Positions 51,226 through 60,800 of a stretch of 64,000 nucleotides of DNA are shown one piece after another. The DNA is from Pyrinomonadaceae bacterium MAG19_C2-C3 (GTDB lineage Bacteria; Acidobacteriota; Blastocatellia; Pyrinomonadales; Pyrinomonadaceae). The notes below the pieces were generated by a model. It was given only the letters and a program-made list of their open reading frames with translations, was not told where the DNA came from and ran no database searches. The translations under genes were made by a program, and so were the position numbers. The stretch spans positions 1 to 64,000 of the forward strand of contig JANDLT010000008.1 in NCBI GenBank assembly GCA_024330265.1, read 5' to 3'. Numbering within the stretch: position 1 is the first letter of the stretch; the number at the start of each line of letters is the position of its first letter.

Positions 51226-53688
51226 CTAACGCGGACGGAAACGCCCGTTGCCTGACCGTCGCTTGAAGGCAACGCTATTGAGGGTCACGCGAATTTGTGA
51301 GCGTTCGAGCGTCGCGTTCGTCGGGTTGGAGAGATTGATGAAGAACGTCTCCGGCGGTTCCGAAAGACGGTCGCTTCTGATAATCATGTTAATCGTTTGT
51401 GAGGTCGTTCCCGCCGGGAAGGTGAGCATACCCTGTGCGGCGATGTAATCACTGCCCGCGCGTGCCGTGCCGTCGGCGGTCGCGTAGTTGACGGTTACGG
51501 GTTGTGATCTCGCCGCCGACAGCCGCACGGTGATGACGGCAGTGGTCGTGCCGGATGCGCTTTCGCTCACTGTGAGGTCGTCGGCGTTGACGGTCGTCGG
51601 CGTCGGGGCGGACGCGACGAAGTTGACGGATAAATTATCGGTAATCCCGATGACGGAAAACTCATTCCGGGTCGGGCTGCCTTCCACGCGAAAGTCCGAC
51701 GTGTCGCTTGACGGAATTACTTTGTAGTCACCGAAGACGCTGAGTCCGGTGCAGGAATAGGTGATAATGCCGTTCGGTTGTTTGCCGACGCAGCAATCGC
51801 GCGTCGGAATGTTTTCACCGCCGACACGTACGCTCACGCCCGGCATCGTGCAGTCGGGGTTGGGTTGTGTGTTGAGCGTCAGATTTCGGAGTTCGCCGAT
51901 GATCGCAGGCGAAGGTGTTGTGGCGAGAAAATTTATCCCAAGCCGATCTTCATCAGGAGTCACTTGCTGTTCCTTCGGCGAGAATTGGACATTGCCTTGC
52001 GCGGTGCTGCTTTGAGGAGTGACCCTATATGCATTCCCACGATGAACCGTGAGCGAGTAGTTGCCGTCGGCGTCTGTGGTCGCGGTGAACACGACCGGAT
52101 TGCTGACCGGATTGAAGAAGTCCGTGGCTCTCACCGTCGCGTTGGCATTGACGCCGCGACCGTTGACATTTACAACCTTTCCCTTGATGTTGACGAGTCC
52201 GTTCAACCATTTGAGCCTGACGATGCCCGAAGTACCAACATATCCGTCCACCGCGATGCGGTACTCCTGACCGGCGATTGTGTCGAAGACCACAAACTTC
52301 CTGGGGAATGACTCCTGATTGATATTCTCATTTTGTGTCACCAATCTAAGATCGCTAAAGCTACTCCCGGTGTACACGGCAAGCAGAGGATCAAAATCGC
52401 TGTCGCGGGGATCGAAGATTACTCTCCCGGTGCTCGGTGCTGTCCACCTGTACCAGACCGACCTGCCGCCCCCGCCTCGCAACGAGTGGCTGTCTTCGCC
52501 GACTTCTACGGTCGCCGCGATGTTACTGCCCGTAACGCTCCCTTCGATGTTGCTTATCATCTGTGCGTCAGCGAAGTTGTCGTTCGTCGGGAGGCACACA
52601 CCTGCGGCGTCGGCGTTGTAAATAGCTTTGATTTCTGCTTCCGATAGCGCACGGCGGAATACGTGGAACTCGTCTATCAACCCTTGAAAGAAATTTCCAA
52701 AACGATTTCGGCTACCGATGTACACGTCGAAGGGCAAGAACCCGCCCTGCACAATCCTTGATTCTGTGAGTTCGCCGTTCACATAAACTTTAACGGCATA
52801 ATCGCCATTGGGAGTCGTTGCGAACGTTAAAGCGGCGTGATACCACTGATTCAAGTTCACTGGCACATCCTGGAATCCGCCGGTACTTGAAAACCCCCAA
52901 CTGAGATTACCGGAGAGAATGGAAAACTCCGGGGCGCGCAGTGATTGTTCATCATTGCCGGTCAGCGCGACCAAAGCATTCTGTTTGCCGGTCTGCATAA
53001 ACCAGAAATCAACTGTCGCTTCGGTCCTGTAAAACTTCACGTCTTTGCCGTACCTGTCCGGTGAGATGGCGTCATTTACCTTCACGAAATCGTCCACACC
53101 GTCGAACTTAAAGGCTTGCCCGACTTTGCCGCGCGCGAAGGTCGTGCCGTTGCGAAGCTCTCCATGAATGTCAATCACCGAATTGTCGGCGTTGCCTTCG
53201 GCTCTGTACCACGCGACCATACCCGGGGGCGGTGCGGTGCAGGTATTGGCGAAATTGTCGTTCGACATCAGCAACCGCGCCACCCTTTCTCGCGGCTGCC
53301 CGCCGACTGTAGTGAACGCACCACCAATCACCACCTTGCCGTCTGGTTGAAGGGCGAGGGCACTCACAGTGCTGTTCACCGCCGGGTTCTGGAACGAAGT
53401 ATCAAGTGTGCCGTCGGAGTTTAAGCGCGCTAACCTTTCTCGCAGCTGCCCACCGACTGAGGTGAACCTACCGCCAATCACCACCCTGCCGTCGGGCTGG
53501 AGGGCGAGGGCAAGCACACTGCTGTTCACCGCCGGGTCACGGAACGACGTGTCGAGGTCGCCGCCTGCGGCACCGACCGGGAGATTGCCCAACCGAGCGG
53601 TGAGAAGCAGGAAGACGAACAGAAAGGAGAACACCACCACGATGAGGCGGCGGCGCGTGTGCGATAAAAAATGTCGGCTGGTGAGCAT
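51226..53688 (-). CDS. Exported delta-60/LamG/Calx-beta surface protein
   Basis: An 820-residue exported protein with a signal or anchor segment (LIVVVFSFLFVFLLLTARLG). In order: two near-identical delta-60 repeats (LDTSFRDPAVNSSVLALALQ and LDTSFQNPAVNSTVSALALQ, residues about 44-140); a LamG/concanavalin-like domain (about 150-355); a PPC-like beta domain; a carboxypeptidase-regulatory domain (VNIKGKVVNVNGRGVNANAT); and a Calx-beta domain (VNADDLTVSESASGTTTAVI ... GTARAGSDYIAAQGMLTF). The end is odd: instead of the usual acidic calcium-binding close it finishes with a basic tail, FKRRSGNGRFRPR. AGAGGGG precedes the start. It is coupled to the receptor gene downstream, which suggests a joint function at the cell surface. 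Confidence 0.87.
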   Translation of the reverse strand: MLTSRHFLSHTRRRLIVVVFSFLFVFLLLTARLGNLPVGAAGGDLDTSFRDPAVNSSVLALALQPDGRVVIGGRFTSVGGQLRERLARLNSDGTLDTSFQNPAVNSTVSALALQPDGKVVIGGAFTTVGGQPRERVARLLMSNDNFANTCTAPPPGMVAWYRAEGNADNSVIDIHGELRNGTTFARGKVGQAFKFDGVDDFVKVNDAISPDRYGKDVKFYRTEATVDFWFMQTGKQNALVALTGNDEQSLRAPEFSILSGNLSWGFSSTGGFQDVPVNLNQWYHAALTFATTPNGDYAVKVYVNGELTESRIVQGGFLPFDVYIGSRNRFGNFFQGLIDEFHVFRRALSEAEIKAIYNADAAGVCLPTNDNFADAQMISNIEGSVTGSNIAATVEVGEDSHSLRGGGGRSVWYRWTAPSTGRVIFDPRDSDFDPLLAVYTGSSFSDLRLVTQNENINQESFPRKFVVFDTIAGQEYRIAVDGYVGTSGIVRLKWLNGLVNIKGKVVNVNGRGVNANATVRATDFFNPVSNPVVFTATTDADGNYSLTVHRGNAYRVTPQSSTAQGNVQFSPKEQQVTPDEDRLGINFLATTPSPAIIGELRNLTLNTQPNPDCTMPGVSVRVGGENIPTRDCCVGKQPNGIITYSCTGLSVFGDYKVIPSSDTSDFRVEGSPTRNEFSVIGITDNLSVNFVASAPTPTTVNADDLTVSESASGTTTAVITVRLSAARSQPVTVNYATADGTARAGSDYIAAQGMLTFPAGTTSQTINMIIRSDRLSEPPETFFINLSNPTNATLERSQIRVTLNSVAFKRRSGNGRFRPR

Positions 53689-53713
53689 GAGAATCCCCTC
53701 TCACTTTTTTGTT

Positions 53714-56700
53714 TCAGAACGAAAACTTGACGGCGAATTGAACGCGGCGCGCGGGTGTGATGGTGTTTGTGGCGCGTCCGAAGCCGGGTGATTCGAGTAT
53801 GCGTTGCGGGATGCCGAAGTTGGCGCGGTTCGGGAAGTTGAAAACATCGGCGCGGAATTGCAGGGATTTACTTTCACTGAAGCGCACGGTTTTCGAGATT
53901 GATGCGTCGAGTTCGAGGATGCTGCCCGCGCGGAACGTGTTGCGCCCGATTGCGCCGTCCTGCCCGACGGGTGCGAGAAGCGAAGTTGTGTTAGTCGTCG
54001 TCAAACGTAAGGGTTGGCGACGGTCGCCGGTTATCTCGATGCCGTTCGTGGTGTTGAGACGGTCGGTGATGTTGCCGTCGAGATTGACATCAATGTAGGT
54101 GTTGACGGTGAAGGGTTGTCCGGTTGAATAACGTCCGAGACTGGCGATTTGTATGCCGCTAAATATCGAGCGGACAATGCGATTCGCGTTGTTCAACTGC
54201 GGCACGTCATAAACCAGGTTGTAGGCGAAGCGATGGTGCGCGTCGAAGTTGGCGGGGGCGCGCTCATCCGGCGCGAAACTGTTTTGCGGTAGTTCCGACG
54301 CTCCGGCAAGCTCGAAGACATCGCTCACGTCGTCGAGGGTTTTCGACAACGTGTAGGCGAGTTGAAATTGAAGCGCGCGTTGGAGACGACCGCGAAATTG
54401 AAGTTGCAGGGAATCGTAACGCGAACGCGCGGACGAATCGAAGATGGAGACGCCGCCGACGGTCGGTTCGGGTCGCCCGCCCGTGAAAAGCTGTGTGCTG
54501 CCCGCCGGTGCGATGCGCGAACCGGGCGGAATGGCGATGCCGAAAAAGTTCGGGACGAACAGTTGCGACGCTTCGCCTTCAAACGCGACGTTGAAACGGA
54601 AGGGAAGCAGGACGGCGTTTGAGCCGAGATTCGGCGTCGTGAATCTCAAAAGATTGCGTCCCATTGTTCCGACGTAAGCGGCGGAGACGGCGAGGTCGGA
54701 AGTGATCTGGTGTTCAAACGAGAAGGAATAGTGATGAGCCTTCGGGGTTCTCAAATTCCGTGCAGGCAGCGTGACTTCGATGCCGGAAGCCGAAGGCAAA
54801 GCACCGTTCGCGCTGGCGAGTTGATTGATGAGCGCGATTTGTTGGGCGAGGGTTTGGGAGTTTGAACGCAAGTTGAGCGAACCCGGTTGAACAAGATCGG
54901 GATTGCTCGCCGGATTTGCTAAGCCGAGAGGCAGAAACGGAAACAAGGTGTTGCCGATGCCGCCCGCGAGATTGACGGTCACAAAGCGCGGGAACGTGCT
55001 TCTCGATTGGCTGACGACCGCGCCTAAAATCTGGTCAAAGAACAAGCCGTATCCGGCACGCAAAGTGGTCGCGCTGCGATTGCGTCCCAAGAAAGACGGG
55101 GCATAAACAATGCCGACGCGCGGAGCGAAATTGTTTTTGTCGGTGTTGAAAATGCGGTCGCGCCCGTTTATGAAACGCGCAAGTCCGGGAACGAGCGAGA
55201 GCGCGGGGTCATTGAAAGAAGATTCGACTTGGCGATTCGTCTCGCGCGGCGGCGTGTTGTATTCGTAGCGCAAGCCGAAGGAGAGGGCGAGATTGGGACG
55301 CACGCGAAAATCATCTTGGGCGTAAAAGTTAAGTTGGTAGTAACGCAGATTTATCGTCGCGTCGTTGCCGGATGAGATGGTTTGGAAGAAACCGGAAGCC
55401 GCGCCCGACGCGGCGAGGTCAATGGGGCGCACAAAATCATTCGTGAAGAACAAGCGACCGTTGGTATCGGCTGAAACTTCCGGCGCGCCGTAGAAGGTGA
55501 TGAGCGGACGGAAGTTTCTGGGCAGTTCGCTGTTGAGTTCGCTTCGGCGCGTATCAACGCCGAAGATGAAGCGGTGCGCTCCGCGCCGGTAAGTGAGTTC
55601 GTCGGCAAGTTGATATGTGTTGTTGACGCGGCGTTGCGGAAAGTTGAACACGTCCGCGCCGATGGGCGAGAAGCCCGCGAGTTTGATTTGTCCGACGGGT
55701 CCGAGTTGGTCTTCAGTGGACAGAGCGCGCCCCTGTGCGTCGCGCAGAGGAGTTAAAAGAATGTTTCCGGTGTTGGCGACGATTTGATTATTGATGACAT
55801 TCGGCAATGTGATGTTGCCGATGAGCGGCGCGTTTAAGAGAAACGGCATATTCAAACTCGAACTTGAAGGAATTTGAAATTCCGTGTCGCGCACTTCGTC
55901 GAAGCGTAGGCGCGTGCGTCCGTAAGAGAGGCGCACTTGATTGAAAAGTAGGTTCGCGGAATCGGGTGCGGAGAGTTCGCTGTTATAGAACAGTGAAAGG
56001 TTTTGCGTGCGGACTCGCGGGCGCAAGGTAGAGAACAAGGCTTCGCCCGTCGCCGGAATCGTGCGGAAATCTTGCGTGAAGTTATAGCGTCCGGTGATGG
56101 TTTGCTGGCGGTCACGAAAGCGGAAGTTGTCATCAATCTTACCGGAAAGAATTGTGCCGCGCGCACTCGAAGGAAGCGTATTGGTGAAAGTGTTTCTGCC
56201 GTACACGCCGCCGGGATTGTTCGGGAACGGGTAGAGGCTGAAGATAGCCGCGCCGTCGCGCGTCGTCGGGTTGGCGAACGTCGCTTGACTTGTGAACGGG
56301 TCGGAAAAGATGCCGGATGCTCCGGTGTTGAACGCTCCGCGCTGTTCGATGGTCGGGGCGGCGAAACTCTGTTCCTGCACGGCGTTTAGGGTTTGACGCT
56401 CGAACGAGAGAAAGAAAAACGTCCGGTCACGAACGACGCGCCCGCCGAGAACGAAGCCGCCCGAAGCGTAAGTCAACGAATCTTCAGACCCGGAATTGAA
56501 GCGTGTCGTGACGGGCGTACCGCCGACGGCGGCGAAGTTGAGCGTGCGGTCATCGAAGACGAAGTTCGGGGCGAGTATGACCGGCTGACCGGAAGCGGAG
56601 CGCACGGGCGCGGTCGTGTTGGCGGAGACGGTATCGAACGGATTGCGGGAGTTTAGTTGTGAAGCGTTGAAGAAGCCGTAAGCCGTGCCGTGTAAATCGT

Positions 56701-57628
56701 TCGTCCCCGATTTGGAAACGGCGTTGACCTGCGCGCCGATGTTTCTGCCGAACTGCGCCGGAGCGAGGGCGGTGATGACTTGATACTCGCGTATGGATTC
56801 GATGGATTGCGGGACGAGAGCAAAGAAGCCTTGACGACGGACGCCGATGTCTTCGTCGTTATTGTCACTGCCGTCAACCGTGAAGTTGTTGGCGCGCGAA
56901 CGAAGACCGTTGACCGCGAATTGTCCCGAAGTTCCGACGCCCGAACCGACGCCGGGACCCGGCACGCCGCCGAGAGTTTGCGGAGCGGCGGCGACGCCGG
57001 GAAGAAGTAAAGTGAGTTGGTCGAAGCTGCGCGTGAAGGTCGTTGCGCCGAGCGGCAATGAGACGAGTTCTTCTTCGGTGAACGAACCGCCGCGCGAAGC
57101 ATCCGTGCCGCTGGTGCGGGCGCGGATGTCGGTGTCGGCGGCGGTTAAGGCGGTGGTCGCCGGAGCGGGCGTCGGTGTCGCGGCAGGCGTCGTGGTGGAT
57201 GCGGAAGTCGCGGCAGGTGGCGGAGCGGCGGCACTCACGGGGTCGAGTGTGACGGGGACGGGAACGACTTCACCGGTGCGCGAAACGAACAGGCGTTGGA
57301 TGACTTCGCGCGTCTGGTATCCGGCGGCGGAGACGCGAATCAGATAGATGCCCGGCTCTAACAAGCCTTGATAAAACCTGCCGCGCGCATCGGATCGTTT
57401 GTTAATCGTCAAATTCTTTTCGCGCAGGATAATCTCGACGGCGGCATCGGGAACGCGCTCACCCGTCAGACTGTTCGATACCGTTCCCTCGAACGCTCCG
57501 GTCACGGTGTCCTGTGCGTGCGAACCCGGCGCAATGGCTAAGAGCGAAGCGATAAGAACGACGACGAGCGACAAGGCGAGCGGGCATCGAAGGCGATAAT
57601 CGAAAATGATGGCAAACGGGCGACGCAT
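53714..57628 (-). CDS. Oar-like TonB-dependent receptor (module 1)
   Basis: A 1304-residue outer-membrane receptor. The signal peptide is SLVVVLIASLLAIAPGSHAQ, with AAAGGT upstream of the ATG at 57628. The carboxypeptidase-regulatory domain (DTVTGAFEGTVSNSLTGERV) is followed by a 45-residue Ala/Pro/Thr linker (PAATPTPAPATTALTAADTD), then the plug with the same AVNGLRSRANNFTVDGSDNN segment as the paralogue at 47439-51221, and a barrel ending RRVQFAVKFSF. The two genes are tandem duplicates that have diverged in the outer loops. It lies between two Calx-beta genes, 25 bases from the one downstream, so the four genes may be one transcript. Confidence 0.9.
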   Translation of the reverse strand: MRRPFAIIFDYRLRCPLALSLVVVLIASLLAIAPGSHAQDTVTGAFEGTVSNSLTGERVPDAAVEIILREKNLTINKRSDARGRFYQGLLEPGIYLIRVSAAGYQTREVIQRLFVSRTGEVVPVPVTLDPVSAAAPPPAATSASTTTPAATPTPAPATTALTAADTDIRARTSGTDASRGGSFTEEELVSLPLGATTFTRSFDQLTLLLPGVAAAPQTLGGVPGPGVGSGVGTSGQFAVNGLRSRANNFTVDGSDNNDEDIGVRRQGFFALVPQSIESIREYQVITALAPAQFGRNIGAQVNAVSKSGTNDLHGTAYGFFNASQLNSRNPFDTVSANTTAPVRSASGQPVILAPNFVFDDRTLNFAAVGGTPVTTRFNSGSEDSLTYASGGFVLGGRVVRDRTFFFLSFERQTLNAVQEQSFAAPTIEQRGAFNTGASGIFSDPFTSQATFANPTTRDGAAIFSLYPFPNNPGGVYGRNTFTNTLPSSARGTILSGKIDDNFRFRDRQQTITGRYNFTQDFRTIPATGEALFSTLRPRVRTQNLSLFYNSELSAPDSANLLFNQVRLSYGRTRLRFDEVRDTEFQIPSSSSLNMPFLLNAPLIGNITLPNVINNQIVANTGNILLTPLRDAQGRALSTEDQLGPVGQIKLAGFSPIGADVFNFPQRRVNNTYQLADELTYRRGAHRFIFGVDTRRSELNSELPRNFRPLITFYGAPEVSADTNGRLFFTNDFVRPIDLAASGAASGFFQTISSGNDATINLRYYQLNFYAQDDFRVRPNLALSFGLRYEYNTPPRETNRQVESSFNDPALSLVPGLARFINGRDRIFNTDKNNFAPRVGIVYAPSFLGRNRSATTLRAGYGLFFDQILGAVVSQSRSTFPRFVTVNLAGGIGNTLFPFLPLGLANPASNPDLVQPGSLNLRSNSQTLAQQIALINQLASANGALPSASGIEVTLPARNLRTPKAHHYSFSFEHQITSDLAVSAAYVGTMGRNLLRFTTPNLGSNAVLLPFRFNVAFEGEASQLFVPNFFGIAIPPGSRIAPAGSTQLFTGGRPEPTVGGVSIFDSSARSRYDSLQLQFRGRLQRALQFQLAYTLSKTLDDVSDVFELAGASELPQNSFAPDERAPANFDAHHRFAYNLVYDVPQLNNANRIVRSIFSGIQIASLGRYSTGQPFTVNTYIDVNLDGNITDRLNTTNGIEITGDRRQPLRLTTTNTTSLLAPVGQDGAIGRNTFRAGSILELDASISKTVRFSESKSLQFRADVFNFPNRANFGIPQRILESPGFGRATNTITPARRVQFAVKFSF

Positions 57629-57660
57629 GGATGTGACCTTTCTGGGTAGTGAGGGGATAA

Positions 57661-57808
57661 AAACAGGAGCCAGAAGTCAGGAGTCAGGAGTCAGAATAAA
57701 GCGGGGTGTTCAAAGTTAGGCATTGAGCGTTGAACTTGAAACCTTGAACATTGAACTGTCTTCCTGTCTTCCTTCTGACTCCTGACTCCTGGCTTCTGAC
57801 TTCTGCTT
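57661..57808. repeat. GGAGTCAGAAGCC hairpin repeat before the giant gene's stop
   Basis: AGGAGCCAGAAGTCAGGAGT near 57666 is mirrored by GACTCCTGACTCCTGGCTTC and TGACTTCTG to 57806; a second word, TTGAACATTGAACTG, sits in the loop. It ends one base before the TAA of the giant gene. It is the same family as 33150-33237. Confidence 0.8.
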
Positions 57809-60800
57809 TTACGCTCTTCCGAAGCGGGCGCGGTACTGCGGCGAGTTGAGGAACTCTTGCAGGATGCCGGAAGCAAGCACGCCCCCCGCGCGATTGATGC
57901 GCTCTGTCAGGGCGGCGAGCGTCGCGGCATCGGGGTCGAGGCGGAAGAAATCGAAGAACGCGAACAGGGCAATCGTCCGGTTCGCTTCTTGCGCGACGAA
58001 GGCTTGGTTATCGGTGATGCGGAGCAAGACCGTACCGCGCGTTTCGCGGTTGGTAATCAAGCCGAGAATCAGGGCGGCGCGTTCGTTCGACGACGGGCGG
58101 ATGCCCGTGTTGGCATACAGTGCGTCAACGTATTCGGTCGCTCCCAAGTTTTGATAGCGCGTCATAAATCCACTTCGCGCGAGAAACTCCGTGACCAGAT
58201 TCGCTTTGTTTCGATTGAGAAGCGTGAGGTTGATACGCCCGTCGGTGGTTATCGCTCCGGCGGCTAGGGATTGGGCATCGGCGACAAATTCGGCGAGCGT
58301 CACGGGACGCCCGAAAGCGGTGCGATAGAGGCGCGCGATGAAGGCGTTGACATTATTAAACTCGCTGGAGCCAAGCAATGCCGCGACTTCATTCGCGCGT
58401 TTATTATCGAAGCGCGGAGATTTACCGAGTCCGTTGCGCGTGCGTGAACGCAGGGCGTTGCGCGTTATCACGATGTTTCCGGTCGGTGTGATTTGGCGAT
58501 TGAACACGTCGAGGATTTGTTGACGGGTGAAGAAGTTGGCATCGTCAATCGGGTTGAGACGGCGCGGGTTATCATCGTCAATAATCGTGAGCGGTACGAT
58601 GTCGCGTCCCGGTGTGACGATTGTGCCGACCGGACTGCTCAAGATTAAACTAATCATCCGGTCGCCAATCACGGAATTGGCGAGCAGATTGATGTTGATG
58701 GTTTTGCTTCGTTCGCCTGCCGCGAAATCAAGCGTGCCGGAAACGGGTGTGTAATCAACTCCGGCTTGCGCGGTGCGGTCGGCGGTCGTGAAGTTAACGC
58801 GCGCCGTGCCGTCAATGTTGCCGGTGCGGGTGACGGTGATGACGGCGGTTGATTGATTTTCGGGAACACTGAAATCGGTGGCGGCGAAACCGACTCCGGG
58901 CGGGCTGGAGACGATGAAGTTGTCGAACACGGCTGAACCCGGATTGGCGGTCGAGCGCAGAGTTCCGGCGGCGAGTTCGGCGGCGAGAGCATTGGTGCTG
59001 CCCTGCGCGAGCGTCGGATAAGTCTCGCCCGCGCGTGGAAACTGCGTCGTCCACGTCACGGCATCGGGACTTGTTTCAAAGAACACGAGTTGCTTGACCG
59101 CATCGTTGCGGAAACGCCAGAAGCGATGCTGCACGGGATTGTATGTGATGCCCGTCACGAACGATTGTCCATTGACTACGGCTTGGAAAGAGAGTTGTTG
59201 CGGTGGCGCGCCGCCGAGCGGACGGACGGCGACTTTCTTGGCGGCTGTCTTGGAAACGAGTTTGGTGTTCGGGTCGAAAGTTAGCGACGCCGGAGCAATC
59301 GCGGGGTCACTGACAAGGAAGCGGAAGAAGTCGTCGGGACTACTACCGACGGCGAACACGGTTTGCGCCGCGCCGCCGTTTGTTACCTGTCTGACTTCGA
59401 CGCTGACCGTCGGAGTTTCCACGAGGTCGAGGGCGCGCACGGATACCAAGCCGTTGAATGACGGCGCACCGTTATTCGTGCGCGGAGTGATTTCGAGTTG
59501 CCCGTTCTGAACGACGACGGGGATGTTCGGGTCGAAGTTTCCGGCTTGCGTGAGCGTGCCGCGATTGAAGTTTTGCGCGGTCGCCGCCGGGTCGCCAAAG
59601 CCGTCTTGCGGGAACGGTGTCGGTGTCGGATTCGCCTGAACGGTCGCGGCAAAGTCAGCCGTCTGGTTAGAAGTGATGCCGGTAAAATCGCGGCGCGCGG
59701 GTGTGAACGTGAAACCGAAAGCGGTCGGCGTGACGGAGTATGTTCCGGGCGCGAGTCCGGTAAAGGCAAAGTTGCCGCTCTGGTCGGTGGTCGTCGTCGC
59801 CGTGACCGTGCCGCTTAGAGTGACGGAGATGTTACCCACGCCCGCGTCGTCGGCAAAGGCGATGCGTCCGGTGATTTGCAAGTTTCCGGCGGGCGGGGGG
59901 GCGGTGCGGCGCGTGCCGACGAAATCAATTCCGGTCTGACTTGAAGTGAGCGCGGGAAGGTCGCGGCGCGGCGGTTGGAAAGCGATGTCGGCAGCCGAAG
60001 CGGAAACGGAATAATCACGATTCGGGGTAAGTCCTGTGAACGTATAATTGCCGTTCTGGTCGGTCGTGGTTTGGGTGACAATCGGCGTCACGCTCGACGG
60101 TGAATCGGTGAGCGACACGGTGACGCCCACGAGGGCATTGCCGTTCGTGTCGGTGGCGCGCCCGCTGACCGAGAGCGTATCGGGTGCGGGTGTGCCGACA
60201 AAATCAGCCGTCTGTGAAGCTTGCAGATTGGCGAAAATCCGGTTCGGCGGCGTGAAGACGGTGCGCTCACGCGAAGGCGTGACGGTGTATGTGCTGCCCG
60301 CCGCGAGATTCGTGAACGAATAGTTGCCGTTTGAATCGGTCGTGACGATGCGCGTCCCGCCACCGCCCTGTGGCGTGGCATCTTTGGTTAGTGACGGGCG
60401 AGCGAGACGCGCGGGAGCGAAGCGCAGGAACGTGACGAGCGGTTGGTTGAGCGACGCTTCCGACGCTAATGCCAGTGACGACCACGCCGCTGGGTCGGTT
60501 TCGGGGGATTGCGCTTCCGAACCGGCAGCGGGCAAACGGTCGAGCGAGGTGAGTTCACTGTTCAGCAATGGAGCGGGATAGAGACGCAGACGCGCGATTG
60601 AGCCAGCCGACGCTTCGCCCGGCGCGGCGTTGTCGTCGCGGAAGAAGCGCAAGACGTTATTACCGTCAATCTGGAATGCGCCGGGCGGAAGATTATTTGA
60701 CGCGCCCTGCAAAATGCCGTTGACATACGCTCTGAACAGCGAGTTGCTGTTGCTCGAATTGCCCGACCGTGTGAACACGAGTTGAACGTAGGTGTTCGCG

